From positions 1 to 64,000 of the forward strand of contig NZ_JAANIH010000032.1 of assembly GCF_014529705.1 (NCBI RefSeq): DNA of 64,000 bases. Reading direction: 5' to 3'. The notes below the pieces were generated by a model that was given only the letters and a program-made list of their open reading frames with translations, was not told the DNA's origin and ran no database searches. This stretch comes from Bradyrhizobium campsiandrae. Its GTDB lineage: Bacteria; Pseudomonadota; Alphaproteobacteria; Rhizobiales; Xanthobacteraceae. Positions 43,793 to 53,650 of this stretch are shown one piece after another (the first letter of the stretch is position 1; each line of letters begins with the position of its first letter). The position numbers were made by a program, and so were the translations under genes.

Positions 43793-45106
43793 ATGCGCAT
43801 CGCGGTCATCGGAACGGGCATTGCCGGCAACACGGCGGCCTGGACGCTTTCCCAGCGCTATCCAGTGACCGTCTATGACCGCGAGCTGCGACCGGGCGGC
43901 CACAGCCACACTGTCACCATCGACTATCAGGGCACACCCGTGACCGTCGATATCGGCTTCATCGTCTACAACGAACTGAACTATCCCGACCTGACCGCCA
44001 TGTTCGCCCATCTCGGCGTCGAGACGGTCGCGAGCTGCATGAGCTTTGCCGTATCCGCCGATGGCGGTCGTTTCGAATGGCGCGGCGGCGGCACTGATTG
44101 GTGGGCGACCGGAGCTGGCTTATTTGCTCAACCAAACAATCTGCTCTCCCCATCTTATTTGCGGATGCTGACGGAGATTCCGACGTTCGGCCATCAAAGC
44201 GTCGACGACCTGCGCAATGGCCGCTTGAGCGGACTGACGCTCGGCACCTATTTCCGGCAACGCGCGTTCTCAAAACGCCTGCTGACCGACTATCTCGCCC
44301 CGATGGGGGCTGCCATCTGGTCTGCTCCGGCCGGCGAAATACTGGATTTCCCGGCCGAAAACTTCGTCGCCTTCTTCGACAATCATCGCCTGCTGCACTA
44401 CGACCGGCCGGTTTGGCGCACCGTCAGGGGCGGCAGCCAGACCTATGTCCGGAGGCTTCAGGCCGCATTCAGGGACCGCATCCGGCTTGGCTGCGCCGTG
44501 ACGTCGATTGCGCGCACCGCCCATGGCGTCGTGGTCGGTGACAGCCACGGCCGGCACGAGAGCTTCGACCATGTGGTGATCGCGGCGCACAGCGACCAGG
44601 CACTTGCCATGCTGTCGGATGCAGACCCGCGCGAGCGCGACATCCTCGGAGCGATCAACTATTCCCCGAACAAGGTCTATCTGCATCGCGACACCAGGTT
44701 GATGCCAAAGCGGCGCCGGGCCTGGGCGTCGTGGAATTTCCTGCGCTGGCGGCGCGAGGGAGCAGCGATGAACGACGTCGCGGTGACCTACTGGATGAAC
44801 AACCTTCAGGGCATCGATGCCGACAAGCCGCTATTCGTCAGCCTCAATCCCCCCTTCGAGCCAGCGCCCGAGCTCACTTTCGGCCGATATCTCTGCGAAC
44901 ATCCGCAGTATAATGCGGCGGCCTTTGCCGCGCAGAAGCGGCTCGCCGAGATCCAGGGGCCGCGGCACACCTGGTTCTGCGGCGCTTGGACCGGCTATGG
45001 CTTTCACGAGGATGGGCTGCGTTCAGGGCTCGCTGCGGCCGAGGCGCTCGGAGCAACCGCACCCTGGCGCGCGACCTCGGTTGAGCTCGCGGAGGCCGCG
45101 GAGTAG
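43793..45106 (+). CDS. FAD-dependent amine-oxidase-fold oxidoreductase
   Basis: This 437-aa flavoprotein has the dinucleotide-binding start IAVIGTGIAGNTAAWTLSQR and the second FAD motif RELRPGGHSHTV. It ends with the amine-oxidase closing pattern WFCGAWTGYGFHEDGLRSGLAAAEAL. It is followed closely by DUF1365 and a cyclopropane-fatty-acid synthase. That trio recurs in alphaproteobacteria and suggests oxidation or desaturation of a fatty-acyl chain before or after methylation. The substrate is not known. Confidence 0.88.
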   Translation: MRIAVIGTGIAGNTAAWTLSQRYPVTVYDRELRPGGHSHTVTIDYQGTPVTVDIGFIVYNELNYPDLTAMFAHLGVETVASCMSFAVSADGGRFEWRGGGTDWWATGAGLFAQPNNLLSPSYLRMLTEIPTFGHQSVDDLRNGRLSGLTLGTYFRQRAFSKRLLTDYLAPMGAAIWSAPAGEILDFPAENFVAFFDNHRLLHYDRPVWRTVRGGSQTYVRRLQAAFRDRIRLGCAVTSIARTAHGVVVGDSHGRHESFDHVVIAAHSDQALAMLSDADPRERDILGAINYSPNKVYLHRDTRLMPKRRRAWASWNFLRWRREGAAMNDVAVTYWMNNLQGIDADKPLFVSLNPPFEPAPELTFGRYLCEHPQYNAAAFAAQKRLAEIQGPRHTWFCGAWTGYGFHEDGLRSGLAAAEALGATAPWRATSVELAEAAE

Positions 45107-45110
45107 CGCG

Positions 45111-45947
45111 ATGGTGACGACAGCCCTTCCCGCGACCGATGCCGCCTCGCTCTATTTCGGCGACGTCATGCATGCGCGGCTAAAGCCGATCGGCCATCGC
45201 TTCAGCTACCGCGTCATGAGCCTGCTGCTCGATCTCGACAGGCTGGATGAGGCTAACAGGCAGTCGGCGCTGTTCGGCGTCAACCGCGCCGCGCTCTACA
45301 GTTTCCACGAGAAGGACCACGGCCCGCGCGACGGCTCGTCGCTGCGCGCCTATGCGGAGCGCTGCGCAGCCTCCCACGGCGTCGATCTCGTCGGCGGCCG
45401 GATCGCGCTGCTCTGCTATCCCCGCCTGCTCGGCTACGGCTTCAATCCGCTGTCGGTCTATTTCTGCTATCGTGCCGATGGTGAACTGGCGCTGATGATC
45501 TACGAGGTGCGCAACACCTTTGGCGAGATTCACCATTATGTCCTGCCGGTCAAAGCAGGCGAACTGAACGCTGCCGGTCTGCGTCAGCAACAGGACAAGC
45601 TGTTCTACGTCTCACCCTTCGTGCCGATGGCAATGCGCTACCATTTTCGCGTGCTGCCGCCGTCTGATGCGGTCAAGCTGCGCATCCTGGAGACCGATCG
45701 CGACGCCCCGTTGCTCGCGGCGACCTTCCACGGCCGCCGCCATGCTCTGACCTCGCGCGCGCTGCTGCGATCATTCCTTGGCCTGCCCCTCGCAAGTCTC
45801 AAGGTGATGGCGGCGATCCATTGGGAAGCGTTGCGGCTTTGGCTGAAGGGGGCGCAACTGGTGCCACGGCCTGATGCCGCAGGGCCGCACAATGGCAAAG
45901 CCACCTTGGCGCGCGGCAAGAGGCGCCCCTATATTATTGGTCGTTGA
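45111..45947 (+). CDS. DUF1365 family protein
   Basis: This 278-aa protein starts 4 nt after the FAD oxidoreductase. Family motifs are LYFGDVMHARLKPIGHRFSYRV, LCYPRLLGYGFNPLSVYFCY, YEVRNTFGEIHHYVLP and KLFYVSPFVPMAMRYHFRV. The conserved His and Tyr residues in these stretches suggest a catalytic role, but none has been assigned to the family to my knowledge. Its fixed place between the flavoenzyme and CFA synthase points to membrane-lipid modification. Confidence 0.88.
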   Translation: MVTTALPATDAASLYFGDVMHARLKPIGHRFSYRVMSLLLDLDRLDEANRQSALFGVNRAALYSFHEKDHGPRDGSSLRAYAERCAASHGVDLVGGRIALLCYPRLLGYGFNPLSVYFCYRADGELALMIYEVRNTFGEIHHYVLPVKAGELNAAGLRQQQDKLFYVSPFVPMAMRYHFRVLPPSDAVKLRILETDRDAPLLAATFHGRRHALTSRALLRSFLGLPLASLKVMAAIHWEALRLWLKGAQLVPRPDAAGPHNGKATLARGKRRPYIIGR

Positions 45948-46029
45948 CCGTCTGCGGGCGCGCTCGGATCCGACGACATGAGCAGGATCGGCATGCGCGA
46001 CGGGCGGTCGGACAGTGTCCGCTGAGGTC

Positions 46030-47271
46030 ATGGATCTGCCGATGTCGAATGCCATCTCGGTGACGCCTGATGACGTCGAAACAGTGCTTGGCGACTTGCC
46101 GCGGCTCGCTCGCCTCGCACTGAGCTTCGGCGCGCGACTGCGGCGCGGCACCCTCGATGTCACCCTGCCGGACGGGCGCCTCGTTCGGCTCGGCGGACTG
46201 GAGCCGGGTCCGAACGCCGCGATGCGTCTGCACAATTACGGCTTCGCCTCGCGCCTGATCAACGCCGGCGACATCGGCATGGCCGAAGCCTATCTCGCCG
46301 GCGATTGGGATACGCCTGATCTGACGCAGTTTCTCTACCTGTTCTGCGTCAACCACGATCTGATCCAGGCTATGCTGCGCGACAAGCCGTTGATGCGGTT
46401 CGTGCAGATGGTGCAGCACTGGTTCAACCGCAACACCCGCCGGCAGGCACGGCGCAACATCCACGCCCATTACGACATCGGCAACGCGTTCTACTCCGCC
46501 TGGCTCGATCCCAGCATGACCTATTCGTCGGCTCTGTTCGAGGAATCGACCACGGACCTCACGGCCGCGCAAACCAACAAATATCGCCGTCTCGCCGAAG
46601 CGATCGACCTCAAGCCCGGCCAGAAGCTGCTCGAGATCGGATGCGGCTGGGGCGGCTTTGCCGAGTTCGCCGCCAAAACGTTTGGCGTGCGCGTCGTGGG
46701 GTTGACCATCTCCACCGAGCAGCGCGACTTCGCGCAGAAGCGTATCCAGGAGGCGGGCCTTGTGGAGCAGGTCGAGATCCGCCTGCAGGATTATCGCGAC
46801 GAGCGCGACCGCTATGACCGGATCGCCTCGATCGAGATGATCGAGGCGGTCGGCGAGCAATTCTGGCCGCGCTATTTTGCCCAGCTGCGTGACCGGCTGT
46901 TGCCGGGTGGGCTTGCCGGCATCCAGGCCATCACAATCCAGGACAAGCTCTTCCAGGGCTACCGGCGCGAGGTCGACTTCATCCAACGCTACGTCTTTCC
47001 CGGCGGCATGCTGCCCTCGCCGGCGGTGCTGAAATCGCTCGGGGATCGCTTCAGTATGCCTGTCATCCGAGAGCGCATCTTCGGGCAAGATTATGCCAAG
47101 ACACTCGCAAGCTGGCGGAATAATTTTCGCGCGGCCTGGCCGCGCCTGGTGCCACTCGGCTTCGACGACCGGTTCCGGCGACTGTGGGAGTACTATCTCG
47201 CCTATTGCGAGGCCGGCTTCCTCTCCGGAAATATCGACGTCCGACAGGTCATCTTCGCAAAGCAGCAATAA
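46030..47271 (+). CDS. cfa: Cyclopropane-fatty-acyl-phospholipid synthase
   Basis: This enzyme adds a methylene from SAM across the double bond of acyl chains in membrane lipids. It has about 413 aa. The SAM site is KLLEIGCGWGGFAEFAAKTF; the active-site region HYDIGNAFYSAWLDPSMTYSSALF and the motif SIEMIEAVGEQFWPRYF are family marks. Starts at 46015 (GTG) and 46042 are also open and none has a strong ribosome site. It closes the FAD-DUF1365-CFA cluster. Confidence 0.93.
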   Translation: MDLPMSNAISVTPDDVETVLGDLPRLARLALSFGARLRRGTLDVTLPDGRLVRLGGLEPGPNAAMRLHNYGFASRLINAGDIGMAEAYLAGDWDTPDLTQFLYLFCVNHDLIQAMLRDKPLMRFVQMVQHWFNRNTRRQARRNIHAHYDIGNAFYSAWLDPSMTYSSALFEESTTDLTAAQTNKYRRLAEAIDLKPGQKLLEIGCGWGGFAEFAAKTFGVRVVGLTISTEQRDFAQKRIQEAGLVEQVEIRLQDYRDERDRYDRIASIEMIEAVGEQFWPRYFAQLRDRLLPGGLAGIQAITIQDKLFQGYRREVDFIQRYVFPGGMLPSPAVLKSLGDRFSMPVIRERIFGQDYAKTLASWRNNFRAAWPRLVPLGFDDRFRRLWEYYLAYCEAGFLSGNIDVRQVIFAKQQ

Positions 47272-47354
47272 GAAGTTCCGGCCTCGTCTTGTGCGGTTGG
47301 AGACCCTACTTTAGGGTCTGACGAATTGTCGCCTCCAGCCGGTAATTGCCTGAC

Positions 47355-48389
47355 ATGACCATCAAAAACGACGTTGTCGAAGCTATCGGCAACACCCCGC
47401 TCATCAAGCTCAAGCGCGCCTCCGAGCTGACCGGCTGCACCATCCTCGGCAAGGCCGAGTTCATGAATCCGGGCCAGTCGGTCAAGGACCGCGCCGGCAA
47501 ATGGATGATCCTCGAAGCCGAGAAGCGCGGCGAGCTGAAGCCGGGCGGCCTCGTCGTGGAAGCGACCGCCGGCAATACCGGCATCGGGCTGGCCGTGGTC
47601 GCAAGCGCGCGCGGTTATCGCACGCTGATCGTGATCCCGGAAACGCAGAGCCAGGAGAAGAAGGATTTTCTGAAGCTATGCGGCGCCGAGCTCCTGGAAT
47701 CGCCGGCGCTGCCCTACTCCAATCCGAACAACTACCAGCATGTCGGCCGCCGTCTTGCCGACGAGCTGCGCAAGACCGAGCCGAACGGCGTGCTGTTCGC
47801 CGACCAGTGGAACAATCTCGACAACGCCAAGGCCCATTACGACTCGACCGGCCCCGAAATCTGGGCGCAGACCGGCGGCAAGGTCGACGGCTTCGTCTGC
47901 TCGGTCGGCAGTGGCGGCACGCTTGCCGGCACCAGTCGCTATCTGAAAGAGAAAAACAAGAACATCAGGATTGCCTGCGCCGATCCGCATGGCGCCGGCA
48001 TGTACGAATATTTCCGGACCGGCGAGCCCAAGGCAACGGCCGGCGACTCCATCACGGAAGGCGTCGGGCTCGGCCGCAAGACCGCGATCGTCGAAACTGC
48101 GAAGGTCGATGATGCCTATCTCATTCCCGACGCTGAAGCTGTCATGGTGATCTACGAGCTGCTCCAGCACGAAGGCCTATGCCTCGGCGGCTCGACCGGC
48201 ATCAACATCGTCGGCGCAATGCGCCTTGCCGAGCAGCTTGGACCGGGCAAGACCATCGTCACCATCCTCTGCGATTCCGGCAGCCGCTATCAGTCGAAAC
48301 TGTTCAACGCCGACTTCATGCGCGCCAAGAATCTTCCGGTGCCGGAATGGCTGGAGAAGCGCAGCAACATCAAGTTGCCGTTCGTCTAG
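47355..48389 (+). CDS. cysK: Cysteine synthase A
   Basis: This PLP enzyme converts O-acetylserine and sulfide to cysteine. It has 344 aa, about 30 longer than the common CysK, with the extra length at the C-terminus. The PLP Lys is in NPGQSVKDRAGKW, the substrate loop is ATAGNTGIGLAVVA, and the phosphate loop is SVGSGGTLAGTSRYLKEKN in part. ATG 47355 is preferred; an upstream TTG at 47346 is open. It stands alone, convergent with the DUF805 gene. Confidence 0.95.
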   Translation: MTIKNDVVEAIGNTPLIKLKRASELTGCTILGKAEFMNPGQSVKDRAGKWMILEAEKRGELKPGGLVVEATAGNTGIGLAVVASARGYRTLIVIPETQSQEKKDFLKLCGAELLESPALPYSNPNNYQHVGRRLADELRKTEPNGVLFADQWNNLDNAKAHYDSTGPEIWAQTGGKVDGFVCSVGSGGTLAGTSRYLKEKNKNIRIACADPHGAGMYEYFRTGEPKATAGDSITEGVGLGRKTAIVETAKVDDAYLIPDAEAVMVIYELLQHEGLCLGGSTGINIVGAMRLAEQLGPGKTIVTILCDSGSRYQSKLFNADFMRAKNLPVPEWLEKRSNIKLPFV

Positions 48390-48408
48390 CGCAGAGCGAT
48401 TGCGTCTA

Positions 48409-48945
48409 TCAGCTCCAGGTCGGACGTGCCGCCCCCTGCGACACGCGCGCAATGCGCTGGTCCGACGCCGACGGCTTCTTGACCGCCCGCGCCGGCGGCT
48501 CGAAGGGGTTGGTATAGACACCCTCGCGCTCGGCACCAGGCCAGAACGTGAGCGCCAGCATCAGCACCAGATTGACGATGCCGCCAAGCATCGTGCCCTG
48601 ATGCTCGGCGCCGATCGCCCAGGCCGGATACCGGCCCGCCACCACGTGATCGACGACCATGAGCGCGATCCAGGCCGGTATGACGCAGACCGGATCCCAG
48701 CCGATGTCGCGGATGCGCATCGACTGCAGCGTCAAGGTCGCAAGCCCAAAGACGACCATCGCGGCGATGATCGCCCAATTGTGGGTGAGATCCTCGGGGC
48801 GGATCATGCTCGGAGACGTCGTGCGCAGCGCCGTCATCGCGATGCCAAAGCAGATCGCCGTCATCACAACTGCCAGCGCGATCGTGGCGAGGAAGAAATG
48901 CAAGCGCCCGAGCCGGGCATTGAGGCCGAATATGAAGCCGAGCAT
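48409..48945 (-). CDS. DUF805 membrane protein
   Basis: This 178-aa protein starts at ATG 48945 with GGAG 8 nt upstream. It has four hydrophobic helices and the family signature RLGRLHFFLATIALAVVM near the N-terminus and RIRDIGWDPVCVIPAWIALMV in the middle. The C-terminus is a soluble Pro-rich tail. Function is unknown. No operon partner. Confidence 0.85.
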   Translation of the reverse strand: MLGFIFGLNARLGRLHFFLATIALAVVMTAICFGIAMTALRTTSPSMIRPEDLTHNWAIIAAMVVFGLATLTLQSMRIRDIGWDPVCVIPAWIALMVVDHVVAGRYPAWAIGAEHQGTMLGGIVNLVLMLALTFWPGAEREGVYTNPFEPPARAVKKPSASDQRIARVSQGAARPTWS

Positions 48946-49067
48946 TAAGGCACTCCTTTTGGCCGCCTTATGCGCAGAAAGAGCTTTCCGACGCGTGAAG
49001 CCCGCCGGCGTCGGTGGCGGCATGGTTTTTGTCCGGCGACGAAATTGCGTAAAATTCTAGGGATCGG

Positions 49068-51344
49068 CTACGAGGTCATCGCGGCACAATAATCGCGCCA
49101 GAACTGGCGATAGCCTGCCTCGACCCGGCTGGCGTAGACCTCGACATTGCCCGCAGGCGAGGCCACGATCCGTGCCCGCAGCTCCGCCCGCAATTTCGCC
49201 AGATCATCCGGCTGCGCCGCATATCTGCACGCGATCGCGGCATAGCCCTCGTCGTCCTCGGCCACCCAGTCCTCGAGGCCGACGGCGGCCACGATGGAGC
49301 CGCCGGCACGCGAGGACGACGCGTTGCCGAGCTTGGCAACGACGGGAACGCCGGCATAGAGGGATTCCCAGGTGCTGATGCCGCCGTTCTGCGGGAACGG
49401 ATCGAGCGAAATGTCGACCTGCGCAAAGGCGCCCAGATGCTCGTGGCGCGAGGTCGAGCCCAGGCAGGTGATATTCTCCTCGGCGACACCGTGCGCGACG
49501 AAGCGCGCCACGAGGCCCTCCCGCACCAGGGGGTCGTCGAGCAGGGTATGCTTGATGATGATCCTCGACCCCGTCACCTCGCGCATCACTTTCGACCAGA
49601 CGCGGATGGCATCGTCCGAGATCTTGTTGATGCGGTTGAACACGCCGAAGGTCACATGGCCGTTGCGGAGCATCGGAAGCTCCGACTGCGGCACATCCAC
49701 GATCGGATCGATCGTGTTCAGGCACGGCAGGTCATAGACCTTTTCGGCGAGCAAATGACGCGCCGATTCCGGAATGAAGATCGGATCCGCAAACACGTAG
49801 TCCATGGTCTGAAGGCCCGTCCCGGAGGCGTGTCCAAAGCCCGAGACCTGGATCGGAGCCGGCTTGCGGGCGAATACGGGAAGCCTGTTGCCGGTGGTAT
49901 GGCCGGACACGTCGATCAGGATGTCGACCTTGTCCGCCTGAATACGTTCGACCAATTCGTCGTCCGAAAGCTGCCAGGTGTCGACCCAGACGTCCGCCAA
50001 CTGCTTGAAGCTGGCGGTCACCTCATCCTGTGTCGGCAGGCACGAATAGCAGACGACTTCGAATTTGGCGCGGTCACGATGCCGCAGCAGCGGCAACAAG
50101 GCGAACGCCGCCGAGTGATACCAGAGCTCGGCAGAGACATAACCGATCACGATCCGCCTGTCGGGATCGAGCTGGCGGGGGGCCAGCGTCGTTTGCGGCA
50201 ATCTGACGCCGACCGTATCCCACCATTGCTTTCGCGCCGCCTGCTGGACCGCGAAATCGGCGTCCGGGAGAAAATCCAGGAAATAGATCTTCCGCCCGAT
50301 CAAACCCGCGTCCGGCGCAATGGCGATCGCAGCGTCGAGCAGCTCGATCGCCGATGCGATCTCGCCCTGATTGGCAAAGCAGGCGCTCAATAGCGCCATC
50401 GCGACCGCCGAGCGCGGATTTTCCTCGAGCAAGGTGGTGCAGGCCAGGATTGCCTGCGCCGTATTGCCCATGTTGAGCGAGACCTGTGCCTTGCCCTGCA
50501 ACGCCACCTCGAGCCTGGGGGAAATCGCAAGTGCTGCGTCGAAATCCGCCGCCGCCTGCTCCCATCTGGAGAGCTCGAGATTGACCCGTCCGCGGTTCGC
50601 CAGAATCTTCGCCGAGCCCGGCCTGAGCGCGAGCGCCGCTTCAAGCGCGGTCTTGGCCTCGTCGTAGTTCTTGAGCTCGATATTGACGAGACCTTTGCCG
50701 GCCAGTGCCTCGACGTGTCGCGGCTGAAACAACAAGGTGCGTTCGAAGCTTTGTCTGGCGCGGTCGAATTGGTGCAGAGCCAGTTCGGCGAGGCCCCGGT
50801 TGCACAGCGCATCGACATAGTCGGGCTTCAGCTTGATCGCGCGGTCGTAGCATTCAATCGCGTCCTGGACGCGGCCGAGGTGCAGCAAGGCGTTGCCGAG
50901 GTTGGCCAGGGCCATCGGGAAGCCGGGCTTCAGCGCGGTCGCCTTCTCCAGATGGTTGCGCGCCTCCTCATATTGCCCAAGGGCGAAATGCGTCGCGCCC
51001 AAATCGGAAAAGGCCTGTGCCGAGCGCGGGTCGGCGATCACGGCCTGCTTGAGCGCCAGCTTCGCTGCCTCGAAATTCTGCGTCGAGAATGCGCACAATC
51101 CGAGCAGGTGCAAGGCGCTGAAATGCTCCGGGAGCTCATTGAGGATCTGGCGGCAAAGTGCCTCGGCCTCCGCATAGCGGCCCTGGCCATAGGCTGTATT
51201 GGCGGTGGCGATGAGAGCCTCCGCCTGCTTCCTGAATTTCTTCTGCAATCGCGCGTTCTGGAACGCGCGTGCGCCGGCGCTGCTCTGCAAGGTCGCTCTC
51301 CCGGGGATGGCCGACGGGGAGTCTAGCTGATTCGCCGCCCTCAC
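49068..51344 (-). CDS. TPR protein with O-GlcNAc-transferase-like (SPINDLY) domain
   Basis: This 758-aa protein has about ten tetratricopeptide repeats (residues about 40-370, for example YGQGRYAEAEALCRQILNELP and HLGRVQDAIECYDRAIKLKP). A C-terminal GT41 catalytic region follows: VIGYVSAELWYHSAAFALLP, DILIDVSGHTTGNRLPVFARKP and FPQNGGISTWESLYAGVPVV in parts. GT41 enzymes move GlcNAc or related sugars to Ser/Thr of proteins; the bacterial target is unknown. The GTG at 51344 is the best open start, without a strong ribosome site. Confidence 0.88.
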   Translation of the reverse strand: MRAANQLDSPSAIPGRATLQSSAGARAFQNARLQKKFRKQAEALIATANTAYGQGRYAEAEALCRQILNELPEHFSALHLLGLCAFSTQNFEAAKLALKQAVIADPRSAQAFSDLGATHFALGQYEEARNHLEKATALKPGFPMALANLGNALLHLGRVQDAIECYDRAIKLKPDYVDALCNRGLAELALHQFDRARQSFERTLLFQPRHVEALAGKGLVNIELKNYDEAKTALEAALALRPGSAKILANRGRVNLELSRWEQAAADFDAALAISPRLEVALQGKAQVSLNMGNTAQAILACTTLLEENPRSAVAMALLSACFANQGEIASAIELLDAAIAIAPDAGLIGRKIYFLDFLPDADFAVQQAARKQWWDTVGVRLPQTTLAPRQLDPDRRIVIGYVSAELWYHSAAFALLPLLRHRDRAKFEVVCYSCLPTQDEVTASFKQLADVWVDTWQLSDDELVERIQADKVDILIDVSGHTTGNRLPVFARKPAPIQVSGFGHASGTGLQTMDYVFADPIFIPESARHLLAEKVYDLPCLNTIDPIVDVPQSELPMLRNGHVTFGVFNRINKISDDAIRVWSKVMREVTGSRIIIKHTLLDDPLVREGLVARFVAHGVAEENITCLGSTSRHEHLGAFAQVDISLDPFPQNGGISTWESLYAGVPVVAKLGNASSSRAGGSIVAAVGLEDWVAEDDEGYAAIACRYAAQPDDLAKLRAELRARIVASPAGNVEVYASRVEAGYRQFWRDYCAAMTS

Positions 51345-51380
51345 CGGCTGCGCGGCCGGCCCTCCGGGATGTTGCGGAGA

Positions 51381-52118
51381 TCAGCGCAGGATCTGGCTCA
51401 GGAACAGTTTGGTGCGGGCGTGCTGAGGGGCCGCAAAGAATTCGTTCGGGGTGTTGGCCTCGATGATCTGGCCGGCATCCATGAACACCACCCGGTTGGC
51501 GACTTCCTTGGCAAAGCCCATCTCGTGGGTCACCACCAGCATGGTCATGCCCTCCTCGGCGAGGTCGACCATGGTGTCGAGGACCTCTTTGACCATCTCG
51601 GGGTCGAGCGCTGACGTCGGCTCGTCGAACAGCATCACCTTGGGATTCATGGTCAGGGCGCGCGCGATGGCGACGCGCTGCTGCTGGCCGCCTGACATCT
51701 GGCCGGGAAACTTGTTGGCCTGGTGCGGGATCTTGACCCGCTCCAGGAACTTCATGGCGGTCGCCTCGGCATCCTTCTTGGGGATGTTGCGCACCCAGAT
51801 CGGGGCCAGCGTGCAATTGTCCAGCACGGTGAGATGCGGGAACAGATTGAAGCTCTGGAACACCATGCCGACCTCGCGGCGGACCGCGTCGACATGCTTG
51901 AGGTTCGGCCCGAGCTCGATGCCGTCGACGACGATCTCGCCCTCCTGGAACTCCTCCAGCGCGTTGACGCAGCGGATCAACGTCGACTTGCCCGAGCCCG
52001 AGGGCCCACAGATCACGATGCGCTCCCCCTTCTCGACCTCGAGGTCGATGTCGCGCAGCACGTGAAACTCGCCGTACCATTTGTTGAGGCCGGAAATGTT
52101 GACGATGGGGTCGGACAT
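51381..52118 (-). CDS. aapP: General L-amino-acid ABC transporter ATPase AapP
   Basis: This 245-aa cytoplasmic ATPase powers broad amino-acid uptake. Walker A is CGPSGSGKSTLIRC, signature SGGQQQRVAIARAL, Walker B MLFDEPTSALDPE. The start at 52118 (MSDPIVNISGLNKWYG) gives family length; the frame opens far upstream without coding character. It is the last gene of aapJQMP, 11 nt after aapM. Confidence 0.96.
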   Translation of the reverse strand: MSDPIVNISGLNKWYGEFHVLRDIDLEVEKGERIVICGPSGSGKSTLIRCVNALEEFQEGEIVVDGIELGPNLKHVDAVRREVGMVFQSFNLFPHLTVLDNCTLAPIWVRNIPKKDAEATAMKFLERVKIPHQANKFPGQMSGGQQQRVAIARALTMNPKVMLFDEPTSALDPEMVKEVLDTMVDLAEEGMTMLVVTHEMGFAKEVANRVVFMDAGQIIEANTPNEFFAAPQHARTKLFLSQILR

Positions 52119-52129
52119 GGTGACCTCGA

Positions 52130-53650
52130 TCAGTTGCGGCGGTGGGCGTTGAGACGACGCTCGACGAAGAGCGAGTAGCGCGACATTCCAAAGCAGAAGA
52201 TGAAGTAGATGATGCCGATGAACGCGAACCCGGTGAACGCGGTCGACGGCGTGGTCCAGACCGGATCGGCGAATGAGGCGCGTAGCGAGCCGAGCAGGTC
52301 GAACAACGCGACGATCGAGACCAGCGAGGTGTCCTTGAACAGCGAGATGAAGCTGTTGACGATGGCGGGAATGACGTGGCGCAGCGCCTGCGGCAGCACG
52401 ATCAGCGAGGTGGTCTTCCACCAGGACAGCCCGAGCGCGGAGGCCGCCTCGCTTTGCCCGCGCGGCACCGCCGCCAGACCGCCGCGCAGGTTCTCCGCCT
52501 GATAGGCGCCGGTGAACAGCGACACGCCGATCAGCGCCCGCACCAGGCCGTCAACCGTGAAGTTGCCCGGCAGGAACAGCGGCAGCATGTAGGTCGCGAA
52601 AAACAGCACCGTGATCAGCGGCACCCCGCGCCAGAACTCGATATAGGTGATCGAGAAGATCCGGATCAGCGGAATGGTCGAGCGCCGCCCGAGCGCGAGC
52701 GCGATGCCAATCGGCAATGACGCCACGATGCCGGTGATCGCGATCACCAGCGTCACCAGCAGCCCGCCCCATAGCCGCGTATCCACGATCGGCAAACCGC
52801 CATGATCGAGCCCCATCAGCTTGATCACGGCGGCAATTCCGGCAAACGTGGCGAGGCTGGCCATCAGGGGCCGCGAGCCGGCGCGCGCGCCGCCGCCCAG
52901 CATGAACAGGATCACCGAGACGATCACGGCGGTGATCGATAGATCGAGCCAAGGCCCCTGCCCGGCCGCCTGCATCTGATCGCGCAGCCAGGTCAGTGGA
53001 AAGATCACCCAGTGCAGCAACGTGCCGATCAGCGCGGTGAGGCTGCCCGCCGCCCAGAGCAGCGGGCCAGCGGCCGAAGTCTTGCTCAGACCGACCAGGA
53101 TGGCACCGGCGCCGCTGATGCTGTCGGCGAACAATTGAAGCAGGCCTGCAACCCAGCTGACGCCGAAGCCAGTGATGCCGCCGCCGTGCAACAGGAAGAA
53201 TGCGACCGCGGGAAAGGCGAAGAAGAACAGTCCGGCATTCAGGCTCTTCGCCGGCAGCCGCGGAACGAGCAGCGGCAACAGCAGCACAGCGCCGAGCGCG
53301 AAGGTCAGATTGACCCGCCAGCGCTCGGCCTCGGGATAGAAGCCGTAGAACAGCTGCGTGGACTTGGCCTGGATAAAGGGCCAGCAGGCGCCGACCGGAT
53401 GGCCGGCATTCTCGGCGAGGCAGGCCGTGCGATCCTTGCCGCTCCAAACTGCATCAACCAGCAGGAACTTGATGGCTGGAACGACGGTGTACCAGACCAG
53501 CAACAGACCGAGGATCGTCAGCAGGATATTGGTCGGCGAGTTCAACAGGCGTGTGCGGACGAAGCCGACGAAGCCGGACGTCTTCACGGGCGCCGGGCGC
53601 TCGGCCACCAGGTCCTGCCGGACAAAGGACGAGGCGACGATATCGGTCAT
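52130..53650 (-). CDS. aapM: General L-amino-acid ABC transporter permease AapM
   Basis: This 506-aa inner-membrane permease has a long N-terminal region with several helices and the conserved C-terminal permease core: IEFWRGVPLITVLFFATYMLP, LRGGLAAVPRGQSEAASALG and FKDTSLVSIVALFDLLGS. The start overlaps aapQ's stop by 4 nt. It forms a heterodimer with AapQ. Its own frame is intact, although the partner is broken. Confidence 0.95.
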   Translation of the reverse strand: MTDIVASSFVRQDLVAERPAPVKTSGFVGFVRTRLLNSPTNILLTILGLLLVWYTVVPAIKFLLVDAVWSGKDRTACLAENAGHPVGACWPFIQAKSTQLFYGFYPEAERWRVNLTFALGAVLLLPLLVPRLPAKSLNAGLFFFAFPAVAFFLLHGGGITGFGVSWVAGLLQLFADSISGAGAILVGLSKTSAAGPLLWAAGSLTALIGTLLHWVIFPLTWLRDQMQAAGQGPWLDLSITAVIVSVILFMLGGGARAGSRPLMASLATFAGIAAVIKLMGLDHGGLPIVDTRLWGGLLVTLVIAITGIVASLPIGIALALGRRSTIPLIRIFSITYIEFWRGVPLITVLFFATYMLPLFLPGNFTVDGLVRALIGVSLFTGAYQAENLRGGLAAVPRGQSEAASALGLSWWKTTSLIVLPQALRHVIPAIVNSFISLFKDTSLVSIVALFDLLGSLRASFADPVWTTPSTAFTGFAFIGIIYFIFCFGMSRYSLFVERRLNAHRRN

